Shown here: piece by piece, positions 7,946 to 20,000 of the stretch
How positions within the stretch are numbered: position 1 is the first letter of the stretch
How the letters are laid out: each line of letters starts with the position of its first letter
NCBI GenBank assembly: GCA_013115135.1
Contig: JABANP010000577.1
Span: 1-31,334 of the forward strand
Direction: 5' to 3'
Length of the DNA: 31,334 nt
Source: Perkinsus olseni
Taxonomy: Eukaryota > Perkinsozoa > Perkinsida > Perkinsidae
Translations under genes and position numbers: made by a program
Notes under the pieces: model-generated
Databases searched by the model: none
What the model saw: the letters and a program-made list of their open reading frames with translations, nothing else
What the model was told of the DNA's origin: nothing

Positions 7946-10900
7946 ATGGCCGAAAATTCGACGAGTGCGAGCCTGGTGGACGCTGCTGGTCATGATGATA
8001 CCATCACTGTTGTTGTTCCGGCGGAGGAGGTATCTTCCGGCATGCATGCTCATGACGGTAAGGGTCGCTTTCTCCACCGCTTGGGTTGTGATCTTTGCTC
8101 TCATATTCTCATGAAGCGCTGCCCTCTCGCAAAAATGACCAACGGAAGGACTCCCGCTGGTGTTTCCAACTTTTCTTTGTTGATCTTCTTTTTTTTCAGG
8201 CGACGACGCTGAGTTCCACCAGGACGATAGCATCGTCATAGACACCGCTGGTACGGACGATGGCCTGATACTCTCGCCAAATACAGGTAAATTTCTCCGC
8301 TCGAAACTTGTCTATTTCCATTCTTCATGTCAAAACTCATCTCCCTGCAGTTTTATTAGAATGGTTACTTCCAGCGACAAAGATTTCATCGCTTTTTGTG
8401 TGAGAAAACTATCAGCATGCGTGAGCGTGAGTTTTGAGTCCAACGCCGAAACCGGCTTAGTCAGACTAACGCCGCTGTATCTAGTTCAAAGAGGGATGAG
8501 TTTCGGCATGCGTCAGCATTTTTGAGTAGGTCTTGATACCCTCCCCGACGCCCTTCCAGTCGCGTCGGATGTCGTTCATCCGCCAGTCTTTACGGCTTCA
8601 AAGCGCCCGAGAGAAGAGGAAGCTCGGGCTGATGATGGTAGGTTTACAGAAGAACCGTTCAACAGCCAGCTTGAGGGGAAAATATTTGTTTTTTTTCGAC
8701 ACAAGTGTTAATTTTTTCTTCCAGTCGTCCCGAAGAAAATTTTCCTTGACAGAAATTTGTCGAGGTCCCGAATGGATCGATAATCACTGAGCTCACCGTC
8801 AGGATTTAGTTCATTTGCAGTCACCTCGATACCACGTTTTCACCGCATCCTGTGGGCTTATGCGGGATTGCGCAACTATCATTCTCAGATGGGGCCACGT
8901 CGAAGAGACCGAGAATCGAGTTCTCAGCGGGCCAGGGCGATTACGATGATACTATCTTTACTGATTTCATAAACAACCCGGCGATTAACGACCACATGAT
9001 TGCCTCAACTTCGACCACCTTCCCTCCGATCGCCGCCGAGGACTCGCCACCGGTAAGAGCATATCAACGCCTTCAGCGTTCCGAAAGTGACCACGTCTTA
9101 CTGGTGTTCACCTCAAAGCCACCGCTGTCGACCCGAGCACTGCTCAGTTCCCGAATCGATGTGGAATGATCGACACATGGTTTATCAAAAAAGGCTCTCG
9201 TTCACAGTAGTTTCCTTGCGACCTGACAGGCTTCAGTTTCAACCTGATCTCGTTATTTACTGTCGTCATTATGATCAGGACCAGTCCTTGCTGCCCCCTC
9301 CCGTCTTCCGAAGTAAACGCTCCATTTTCGAGCATGGAAATTACGATCGATACTACAACTATCGCCACGAAACTCGGGTAGGATATTTTTCGGTGGCATC
9401 ACAAAGAGGAATGTTCGTGTTGTTCAGGCGTTCGTGGATTCCCGTTTGAGTGCGCTAATGCAATACTTGGGCGGAGATCAGCTCGACTTCTTCCATGACA
9501 AGACCGTGCTTGACATTGGGTAACAAGAAACTTTCATTTTTTCTCACTGTTCTTGCGAGTTTGCGGATTGAAAATTTTCGACTAATTTCCTTTTTTTGAT
9601 ATTTTGTCTATTTCGGAGAGAAATTTTTCCCATGGAAAATGGTATTAAATCACCTAAAATTTACGGAAAAAATTATCGACATTCTTTTTTTTTGCAATTT
9701 TATGATCTCTCTCCCTAAGCTGAACTCGTGTGCCCTTCTCACCCCTCCCTCAGACGTCGACCACGTATCTGCTGTCACGCGCATGATCGACCTAAGATTC
9801 TCAAGTTTTGGATACCATCTTTTTCGCAATTCCCATCACAACAGTCCTATGGTGACCACAACTTTCCCTTGTCATTTCAGATGCAACATCGGTTTCGTTA
9901 CTTTCTACGTGGCGTACATCTTGGGCGCGAGACGAGTGGTCGGCGTCGATATCGATCATACTCTCATCGACCAGGCGCTGCGGCAACTGCGAAAATACAA
10001 GCATGACGGTTTCCCCCTGAATGAGGTGAGGCGCTGTGCCGCAGTTTGCTGGGGGGAATCTTAGATTCCGCATTTTCGGCACGGTTGCTTTTCGACCGCG
10101 AATTTTAACGTCGCTCGGATATCGAAGAAATGTTATGCTGCCAGATTTATCATGTCGACCTTTTTATCATACCTGAAATAAAAGATACTCTCACCAAAGC
10201 CCGCGTCGGGCAAGGTCCCCTTCACACTCAGACTCAGGATGATGATCGCTTTTTCTCTGGTCCAGTACGGTTACCATATCTTTATACCGAGAGCATCCGA
10301 GTTATTCTTTCCTTCCCGATTCAGGTGCCCACATCCTCGTTATCAGCCCATAAATCAACATCGATCGGCCGGCGACGGGCCGCCGCACTCGAACCCACCT
10401 TCCCTATCGCACTCACCAGGAGAGCAGGAGTGCCTCCCATCACTAATAAAGTCCTCTCTATCGCCGAGCAGCATGTTGAGAATTTTGTCAAGCCATTGTA
10501 AGCTTTAAAGGAAATCGATCACCTGGGCGCGCGCTAGTGGCCGTACCTGTCTGTTCAGTGGACGAGAGAAAGTTGAACATATCAGCGATCGATTTCCGTT
10601 TAATATCGAGTTTCGGACCGAAGACGTCTCGAAGGACACGGTCGATATCGATGTTAACGACGGATCAACAATTACGGTGGCGTCGCCCTGCGCACACGAG
10701 AAGGGAAAGTAAGCACGCTGATCGATAATTAAAAGGCGCGCGGGAAGATTCTGCATATGGCTGTATGAAGACTGTTACTGTTGTGGGGAAAATGGACAGA
10801 AAAATTATAGGTGGAAGTATTTTGTCCTTTTTTACATAGAAGCCGGGAAAAGCGGGAAATTTCACCTTTTTCTGGTGAGCGTAAATTCAGGCAGAATTAT

Positions 10901-12363
10901 TATCATAATTAAAATATAATTTTTTCTTATATTTTTGTATAAAAATTTCTACAACTTATTTTTCTATAACTTCGAGAGAACTTATTTCCGAAGAAAATTT
11001 TTGGAGTGTGGGAAAAATTTCTTCGGTTTTCAGGTGTAGCTTTCGGGTGCAGCTGGCTCACATCTCGACGGTTTCCCGTGCTTCTCAGGTATGACGTGAT
11101 CTTCCTGTTATCCGTTATCAAATGGATTCACTACCATCACGGAGACGGAGGCGTTAAACACGTTTTCTCGAAGATTTACGGCTTGCTCAAGTGAGGATGC
11201 TCCCGAAGTCTGCTGCGGGCTTTGAGAGTTCAGATTTTTCTGCAATTTTTTGTGAGGAAAAATAAGGGGTTTCTTCTAGTGGCGGCCTTTGTGCGGAGCT
11301 CGACGTCTCTTCAGTATCTTACGGTTTCGTCCCTCCTGTTCAGAATATGCGTATCTTTGATGTGTGTATTTTGCATGCTTGACCTCACTGCTCAGACCTG
11401 GTGGACTGTTCATCTTCGAGCCACAGGACTGGAAATCTTACAGGAAGAAGCGCAATTTGACGAAGGAGATACGGTAAGGGTTGTATTGATGAGCGGTTGG
11501 CATAGCGTTTGTAGCATAAAATTGAGTTCGAGGTTCATGTTTGACTGCCTGATTAGTGAGCGAGGAAGAGGCTCGTTAATCATAAAATGGTGAGGCAAGT
11601 TTTTGGGTTATTCATGAAACGATAAATTTACCATGAGCGTCGATGAGAACTGCTTATCAAAACTGCATGGTAAAAAAATGAGTGAAATTTCGTCGCGCGC
11701 CCAGATATTCACAATCGATCAGCCGTTTCGCGTGTAAAATAGATATATGATTAGTTTGAGTGTACTGAGTCCACGGGTGTTCGATATTATATTAATACGC
11801 AGATCAATAGCGAGAAACTGATAAAATTTCTGTTTTGCTTATCGAAAATGCACTATATGTCGTGCATCGATCACTGTGGCGCGCGCGATTTTCTTTTGCA
11901 TCAGCGGCATACAAACAGGAAGACTTTTTCCCCTCATTACGTCTTGGGTGGGAGTGCTAGTCCAACCGCTTACAACATCCATTCAAAAATGTCCGTAATC
12001 GGGATTTTCCCTTTTTCCATTCATCGTGCAGCACGATTCGTTTTTCAGAGCAAACTTCAACTCGATCAAACTAAGACCAACACAATTTGTAGACTATCTC
12101 GAGAAGGAAGTTGGTTTCGTCCTCGAGTGCACGCTAAAGCCCAGCCCCGGTAAGAAGCGTTCGATTGATACGTCTCGAGGTAGGCGCTTCTCTCATCAGC
12201 GACGGCGACGTGCGACGTCCGAGGTTTCGATCGACCGATTCATCTGCTGCGGAAACCGGGTGGCGGCGCTAAGGGGAAACAGGGGCCGGCGGCGGAGATA
12301 CGGAAAGTTGAACCTGACAGATATCTCCATCCGACTTTATTTTCTGAGAAAAATAACGGCTGA
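7946..12363 (+). CDS. Bin3/MePCE-type RNA 5'-gamma-phosphate methyltransferase, 13 exons
   Basis: Exons: 7946-8057, 8200-8286, 8530-8637, 8889-9052, 9279-9377, 9428-9519, 9881-10025, 10325-10497, 10559-10708, 11089-11190, 11396-11473, 12049-12149, 12200-12363. They total 1575 nt (524 residues), with all phases consistent. Residues 1-157 are an acidic, low-complexity extension. The Bin3 core starts with FEHGNYDRYYNYR. It has SAM motif I VLDIGCNIGF (about 216-225), VVGVDID (about 239-245), DVIFLLSVIKWIH (about 379-391), GGLFIFEPQDW (about 413-423), LRPTQFVDYL and the C-terminal GFDRPIHLLRKP. These are the family hallmarks in order. Family members use S-adenosylmethionine to methylate the 5' gamma phosphate of Pol III RNAs (7SK in animals, U6/telomerase RNA in yeasts). 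The substrate here is unknown. The last acceptor could instead be at 12223, removing eight residues. An extra small exon near 8725-8757 cannot be excluded. Confidence 0.9.
8415..8475 (+). repeat. Dispersed repeat, copy A
   Basis: This stretch in the third-exon-proximal intron of the capping enzyme resembles 12625-12680. Both have GTG.GAGTTTT.AGTCCAACGC, then CTTAGT.AGACT about 20 bases on. It is probably an old short dispersed repeat. Confidence 0.45.
11686..11700 (+). repeat. GTGGCGCGCG-type intronic motif, copy 4 (variant)
   Basis: AATTTCGTCGCGCGC in the 575-nt intron 11474-12048 of the capping enzyme. A second related core, TGTGGCGCGCGCG, lies about 180 bases further on (near 11875) in the same intron. 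Confidence 0.55.
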
Positions 12364-12903
12364 TGTGAAGGCTGGTGTTGAGTTGAAATCGGAGGAACTG
12401 AGATTCGCCACGAGTATCGATTTTTCTGCTCCCTCTCGCTCCAGCAGGGCTATGCATGTAGATTTAGGACTCAGCTCGCCCAGCAAATTGGAGTATCAGG
12501 TTTCAGCGTCCGAAAACCCGGCCCAGGTGCCCGTTTTCAGCGGTCACGCTTGAGATAACGGCTGGCTTCTTGTGACCGGCTTCGCGTCATCGACGATTCA
12601 GCTTAAGTTCAGCAAAGCTTTTCATCGGCGTGTGCGAGTTTTTAGTCCAACGCTCACGGTTTAGCCTTAGTTAGACTCGAAGCCGATGTTCTCAGTTGGG
12701 AGCTCTCTGTGGGCGATGAGACAGACTCTCATCGGAGCTAGATAAGATCAGCGACATGAACTGTTCATGATGAACATTATGACGACGGCATCAGACGAAT
12801 AACCTTGCAGCTCTGGTACAATCTTGAAATTTCGACGGTCAATTTCGCCTTTGCTCCTCTCCGAGACCAACGTTGCCTTTATAGTTTACTTACATCCTTG
12901 CTG
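12364..12903. other. Intergenic region with a dispersed repeat
   Basis: No gene is recognised between the capping enzyme and the hydrolase. The stretch 12625-12680 is the second copy of the repeat at 8415-8475. A small palindrome-rich patch (CATGAACTGTTCATGATG) lies at 12756-12773. The promoter of the hydrolase gene should lie here. Confidence 0.4.
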
Positions 12904-15900
12904 ATGGCCTCATCTTCTTACTACTTGTTCTTTGCGAAGTACCAATCGACAGCATCGAAGGGGGTGCTGAGTATTCAATCTTTACTGGAAACCAAGAAAG
13001 ATGTTTCACTCGATAAAGTAAGATGTAGTGGAAAGCGTTGTTTATTACGAGAAGACTAGTGAGCGTACCCCGGGAAAGGAATACAAGAGGTCGACAATCT
13101 TCCACAAAACTTGCTGTTATCCCAACTACTTGGGAGCCTAGTACTACTTCGTCGTTCTGTCTTGCCAGTGCTGAAGCTGACTTTTTACCGTAAGATGCTC
13201 GTATTTCGAAAACGGTATTCGGAAGACACATGTTGGTTAGTAACCAGTCCTTGAAGGAATATCTGCTCTTATTTGTTTGCAATTTTCGGGACGTGGACCA
13301 CGTCACGTGGTCCTTCTCTTCCTCTCGTGCCGAACCCATCTCGTAAAAAGATTTCCTCTTCCCTTTTCTGGAGACGAATTCGCATTCATCCGGTCATTGT
13401 AGTTTACACGCAAACTTACAATTGAACGCTCGTCAAATGCACGTACTACCCCCAACTCAATACAGTGCCATTGCTTCACTCGACAGTAACTGAAGAATTC
13501 TGGGAAATGTTCGATCGACTTTCCGAGTATCTTTTTCAGTCTCACAAGGGCCAACTCGCCTAAGGTCCTCCACGGCAGCCGGATGAGTTCTAAGATGTCA
13601 GAGGCTGTCCTGTCGAGTACAGAGGGCAATGACATGGCCTTCTGTTCCTTCAATACGAATGGAGTGCCCAACTCTGGGTGAGCGCACCCTGGGTTCAACT
13701 TCTCCTACGATATTATCGTTGAATTGCCCGAAAGGACTTTTGCCTCAGCAGTGAGCGTAACAATTTCTAATAGGTTTGAGTTCCTTTGCCAAATTTCCTT
13801 TTTTTCCTCTGTAACATTTCAATCAGGGCCACCCGAAGCTGGGAAGCGACGAGAAAAATGATTCCGCTTGTCAAGCGGCGCTTGAACATCTCATATCATA
13901 TCAACGGATTTCGAAATCGTTTAGAAGTGTTGCTGCCCGAAATTGGTCAAAGTAAGCTCGGAGAAATTCGGAAAATGCTCTGAACTCCGAAGAAATATCC
14001 TCTTTTTCGGTTATCATATTTTTCTCTTCAGCGGTCAATTTTACGATAAAACCCTTGTCGGCGACATCGAGGATTTGAACGCTGTGTGCGCGTGGCTCAA
14101 AGAACACTTGCCCGGCTTGGAAAAGATCTTTCTGCTCGGATTCAGCACGGGTGAGTTGATGAGTCATCAATGATGTCATCATTATGATGGCGGGATAGCT
14201 GGTTCGAAGTGAATTTTCGCTTTACTATCGCCCATTGGGGTTTCGGTTTGTGTAGCCATGCGGATTGCTGCCGACTCTATTGTGACAATGCGTTCGTTGA
14301 ACGAACTTCGTTCCACCCTGGGAGTCCGAGGCTGGAAAGTGCCCTCAACTGGAAATATAAGTATTTGACTCCCGAAATCGATTAGCCGTTTTCATATGTT
14401 TTCTAACGAAGTGAATCTTCTCTAGGTGCATTCCTTGCCGTCTGCGCACCTGTCATGGCCAGCACGCTCTCGGAGGGTCTTCGATCTCTCCTGGCAGGGG
14501 TCGTCTCCGTCGCCTGTCTCGATGATCCGAGATCTGGCGCTAAACTTGACTTCAGCGAGGAACAGGTGACGAGGATCTTCGCGCTGAAAGGCGTCCGAGA
14601 CCTGTGAATGAATTTCATTCGGTATCTTCTCGTGGTACACCCCGTGTCAGATCGGAGCTTTCAACAAAACTGGTGAATGCGTGGCGAAATTCTGGCCGCT
14701 CGTTGAAGTGGCGATTGACGAAAGAGACGGGTCGGTCATTAACAGTCACGAGATCGATGAGGCACCCAAGGTAAGCCCGGGGCTTGGAATGTGCGATCTG
14801 TCCTCGGGTTCGGGATAACTACGAACGTTCAGAGGTGGAATCTTGAACTGGTTACGCCTTTTCTTCGAAATAATGCGCGGATTGGGGGAGCGTGCTCTAG
14901 AAATTCGCTTCGCGTCAGTTGAAGTACAATCGAAATTCGTACTTGTCGGCGTACCGTTTCTCTCGCGCGCACCATTAGTATCACCCTGTTCAGCCCCAGC
15001 CTGTCGAGTGGCGCTTGAGTAGGGGTTACTACGACAGCTATGGCTGCCTGCCCGGGAAAGAAGAGATCTCTCGCCTATGGCCACAGCATATACCTCTACT
15101 TCTGGTAAGATGCTATTGGAGTGTGTCGTTGGTCATCGGTAGCGAGAAGCTCGCCGCAGCCCAGTGTAAATCATTTACAATCATTTACTAAATGGTGTCT
15201 CCGGTGCTGAAGTCTCTCGCAGCTCATTTAGGTTTAATTTATTTTCACATCCATATGTACTTGAACCCAACGTCGGTGATCGACTGCACTCACTACGCCG
15301 AAAAACACCACGCTCCCCCGCTGCGCCGGGAAGGCTACCCGAAAAGTGACGTTACTAGTCTAGAAATGCCAATGTTGTCGTCGGTCGAGTTAGACCGCCC
15401 ACTTGCTATGTCTATCATTCTAGTGACTTCGCGCCACACTACCATGGCGGCGGTTCAGGGCGGCGGTGTCGCGGAAAGGGGGTTCGTCTAACTTCTTCGA
15501 GAAGGGGAACGAGTCGTTTGAGGACCATCACGGGGGCTAGCGCATCGGCAGTCGCTGACCAGTGGGGACAGCTGGCGAGCCCCTGGTCGCTGATTCCCTT
15601 TCTGGGTGGATCTACACGGAGTTCTTGGTGAACTTTCACAGCTCACTTCTGATGAGTTTCGCGAAAATGAACTACCCATATGGATCGACCGGTGCGCTTT
15701 CCTCGACTACGCTAGTCTTGGGAACATTGCCGTCTTGAAGCAACGGCCCTTCGGCTTCTACATCTGCCCGGTGGGTCCAACGGCAATCCCGTCTGTGTCT
15801 CCAAAGACAGCAGTGACATCGCAGGTGCGGCTTACCTTTACACTCTCTACGGCCAATGTATAGCGGTCTTCGGGTAGCAAGCGCACGTCTGCTCGTAGGG

Positions 15901-16990
15901 ACCTGCAGCCTCGTCTCAAGATGGGTCGTCATCTGAAAGAGACTCGAGTGATACCCTATGGTGAAATAATATTTCAGAAATATACCGATTCCATTGTTAT
16001 GAGGGATAACAGTTATCCGATAACTACTGTAATATGTAGCATATTCCGAAGGCTTCTAGGAAGCTCTAATCGACAATCTCGGGCTCCAGGATGAGATATC
16101 ACAATACCACTCAATAGCACAATACTTATGCTATTGCTATTCTTGGAAAAGCTTGCGGAAACTGGATTCCTGTTTGACGCTCTCTTCGTTGGCCTGAAGG
16201 TGCTTAGAAGACGAGGAACTGCTGAGAATAGGCATTATCTTTGATAATTTATCAAGTTGAGAATGATGAGTTTAAGGGCCTTGTGAGCAATTTCGCTGCT
16301 AGATAGAGAAGGAACTTTCCTATCTGAAATGTCAGAATTCTCACTGCTGCAAGTACATTCAGATCTAGTGGTGGATCTAGAAGGCATTTGACCCGGTGGT
16401 CTGCGGAGCAGTATTTGACGTTATTCAAACTGAACTGTCAGTTCAGAACTGTGCCTCGATAACTTGTTGGGGGTACTGTACTTTGATGTGCCATAAACAT
16501 AGATTGGTGAACCTCCACGATTCTTTCATCTCAGAGTTTGTTCGACAAACCTCAACTTTATTGAGTGCTATGCTAGCTCTAAACCTTTCGCGGTTTGGAA
16601 ATTATATTTTTCCTATCGACGAGCGGACCCCATGACGCTGCGGCACTTGTCTGCCAGGTCCATGGTACGGCTGATGTTCTCGTTCCATGCGAGATGTCGA
16701 ACAATTTGCAAAAGGAATTCGGTCCGGAGTGCTCGGTCGATCGAATCACGGTGAGTCGGGTCTGGAGTCCAGCCGCTGGACAGCTCTCCGGGCTCTACAG
16801 CATCGCTGAGCATTTAGTATCTTCGCCGGGTCTCTACGGTGCGCATCTTTGCGTGATTATTTTCGTGCAGGTGAAAGGCGCGAATCATTTCTTCTCGGGC
16901 CAGAAGGAGATGAAAAAGCTTCAAGCTGCCGTGAAAAAATTTTGTGTCGATTTGGAATCTCGCCCAGCTGGTGTCCCAAGCTCTTTGTGA
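12904..16990 (+). CDS. Alpha/beta hydrolase, multi-exon
   Basis: Well supported exons: 13827-13951, 14032-14150, 14426-14565, 14651-14770, 14994-15104, 16658-16750, 16871-16990. A proposed first exon is 12904-13017 (phase 0), but 13018-13826 is unexplained and the N-terminus is uncertain. Family features appear in order: an HP motif near the start of the core, the nucleophile elbow GFSTG followed by GAFLAV (Ser nucleophile), the Asp strand LLLVHGTADVLVP, and the His loop VKGANHFF. These make a complete Ser-Asp-His triad as in small serine hydrolases of the dienelactone-hydrolase/TEX30 type. I cannot name the substrate. The insert between the elbow and the Asp strand is charged. A 105-nt open segment (14256-14360) could be a cassette exon. 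The intron 15105-16657 is unusually long (1553 nt). The stop lies only 104 bp before the ATG of the next gene. Confidence 0.8.
15105..16657 (+). other. 1.55-kb intron of the hydrolase gene
   Basis: It is bounded by GTAAGA and CTGCCAG, with phase 0 on both sides and continuous protein sense across the join (LLL, then VHGTADVLVP). It is several times longer than most other introns here. It holds open frames of 85-99 codons (15192-15491, 15606-15863) with no recognised homology and no repeat ends that I can see. A decayed insertion is possible. Confidence 0.5.
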
Positions 16991-17094
16991 GCGGAGCGAA
17001 GGTCAAAGATTTTTCAATTTTATCATTCGTTATTTCGTTACTGCCGGCGGTTCCGTGGCTCTTCACGCTGCGATGTTTTTGCATCGTCTTTAAC

Positions 17095-20000
17095 ATGGCC
17101 GACCACTCAACGATCCCCTGTATAAGCTGCGGAAACTGCGCCGATATCATGCATATCTTACCTTGCTGTCATAGAATATGTCAACCTTGCGCTGTGAAAG
17201 ATATGAGGTGTCCTCGGTGCCCCGACTCCCCCAGCGGGCAACTCATCACCGTATGTGTCGGCCCGAGGCCCTGCGGAGTCTGCCTTGCCGGCTGTCCTGG
17301 GGTATACGAATGCTCGGAGCAAACCTGCGAGGATGGTCATCTGGCGTTGTGTAATGAATGTGCTAGGCAGCATCGCCGAGCTCGTCAGACATCGTCACAC
17401 CAGCTTCTTCGACTGTGGAAGATTCCAACTTGCTCGACCTGTGACCGAGCCTTTGATCTTGACAACGAGGTCTGGTTCTGCAAGACCTGTGATGTCGCTA
17501 TAGGGACCTGCTGTATCGACTCCCTTCATGATGGTCATAGCTGTCGCCCGATCACACCGTCACTCGCCGCGAAATTAAAAAGCCGCATGACCGAGCTCGG
17601 GACGGGGGCCGCCCGACCGTGAGCTTGAGCGAGGCCGGGAGAACTCGGAGGAAATCTTAAAGCTTGCGGATGAATTATACGAAGATCAGGATGCTCGGCT
17701 AACTGAACTTGAGAAAGACATTCTCACTGCAGTTGGGGAGAGGTTCAAAGCGTTGAGGAAATTGCTAAGATTGCAAGATGAGCAAGTGCGGAGTGACATT
17801 GCCTCAGTGAGGGCGGAATTGGCCCGAGTGAGCGAGGCTCGATGCCTCCTGAGTGCAGCAGCGACCGAAACGGCCAAGTTGCAGCCGAGAGAAGCTGTGA
17901 TCGCTCACAACTTGATAAAAAATCGGAAGGTTGAGGTCGCGGACATGACCAGGAGGGGAGGTAGGTGCTCACCATATTCCCAATGTCACCTGAAAATTTC
18001 CCGAATTTCATATTTTTTACTCAAAAAATAGAAAATGCTCGGTTTTCGGTACGACTATGTCGATACAACTCGCGAGACGCATACCATTCGAAAGCTCGCG
18101 GTTTGTGTATTCTATAAAAAATACGAAATCGCTCTCATCCCTGTTCTACCAAGCAAAGCCGTCGTGGACCGTTGTAGATGAACCCGAAAAAATACGGAAA
18201 AAGCCCGGGCTGGGGTTCGAACCCGAGACTTCGTGCCGAGCTCCGCTTTTTTCGTTACGAAGGCCTAGTACATATTAGTATGGATAGTGATAGATAAAGA
18301 TAGATATATGCATATAGTTTAGTGATATTGGTGACATAGATGTTCGGTTTTCGTAGGGGCGATGTTGTTTTTGTGCGTAGAGGAACTTTGTCGACTACTG
18401 CGGGAGAGGGAGTTCAAGCAGTTCCTGGACCTCGGAGGCTTCCAAGACTTGGTCGTCAGAATTGCTAATTTCGGTGAGTTTCCTGAACGCGTTTTGGCGG
18501 CAGACTGGTTGGCAGGTTTTGTTGTGCCGTGGGAGACCATGGCCGTCCCGGAGTCTCAGAAGAGCCCGACGCCGTCCGATGCACCCTTCGACTGCCTTTT
18601 TTCAAACCATCGTAATGTACGCTCGCGGCTTCCCTTGACGGTGATTAAGAATTGGTCGAAGCTCTCAATCAAAGGGTTAAATCGTCAAGTGACCAGTGTC
18701 CAGTTTGACTGTTCATGAAAGCCTGTATGCAGAGATAGACAAGTTCGTGCTGTTTTCACGCTCGTCAGATTTCTGTAATAATTTAGAACCGATTTTCTGT
18801 TTTCGGAATTTTCCGGTCGCTCCTGGATTTGCAGCTTGCTATCATCATATCATATTGTTCGTATCTTCCAAGCATCAACCTCGAGCAAAGATACGCCTCT
18901 CAGAGCCGCCATTGGGAGCAACACCCAGTGCCACCACCAACCACCACAACGTTCGAGGCTTCGGCGGACTGCATCTCAAAACCGACGAGGAGATAACAAG
19001 ACATGGCATCGGCAGTCTAACGGGTCAAATCGGTACGCAGAACTCCATCCAGTCGGCCCCTCCCTATTTTCTTTCAGGTGACGCTGCTGGAGGGTCCGGC
19101 CTAGGTCAGTTCCGGTCGCCCTATAGTGTCTGTAACCGCTCCGGAAGGATGTTCGTCTCTGACAGCCTCAACCATCGGGTGCGTCGGGGAGTGCAGGCTG
19201 ACTCCTGTCCGACCTTTACTGTTGTGATGAATTGAATTCGGTCTTTTGCAAACGCGAGGGCTGTTGTTGATGAGAATGTATGGCGTAGGCGGTCTCTCGG
19301 AGGTGCTTCGTTCTCCCCATGCGGACCCATCAGGTCCAAGTGTTCGATACCGATACCCTCGAGTTGGTTTACACGATCGGTCAGCGTGGCGATGCCGAAG
19401 GAGAGTTTTGTGACCCTAGCGGCATTGGTGTCGATTCTGATGGAAGGATCATCGTCGCCGAGTGAGTCAATTAGTGTCCATTCGCTCAACGTGAATACCG
19501 GAGGACCTTTAGAATCTTCGCTGTGCGAAAGTATCTTGTTTTTTAGATACGGCAACGACCGAGTTCAGATATTCGACAGAGATGGTAAATTTTTGCATTG
19601 TTGTGGCACCTTCGGGTCGGGTGAAGGGGAGTTTTACGGCCCCTTCGGAGTCCATGTCTGCCCAGCCACGCAGAACCTCCTTATTACAGACTCATGCAAC
19701 CACAGAGTGCAGGTGAACAACTGCCCCGGTGTTACTTCCCGCTTTTGCAGCATCTTAGTGTTTTCATCGACCTCGGATAGTTCGCGCTCAAGAAAGCTGT
19801 GTTACGAAAACAAGCGGGCCTGGTCTGTCTTCTCTGAGCTGACACGACGACTGTCCGTGTGGAGAGTCCTATGAGATCTCTATTAGCTGACGTAGAGATG
19901 GGCGGAACCCGACGGAATCGACAAAATTTCGACGAAACATTCTTCACCTTTCTGAGAAAGAACCGCTCTTTTTAAATCGCAAGGCCTCAGGTTCTATCCC

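Noticed and set aside
12890..13698. Two overlapping - strand open frames (149 and 131 codons), considered as a retroelement fragment
   Set aside because: No reverse transcriptase, RNase H or integrase motif could be read in any frame. They remain unexplained but unsupported.
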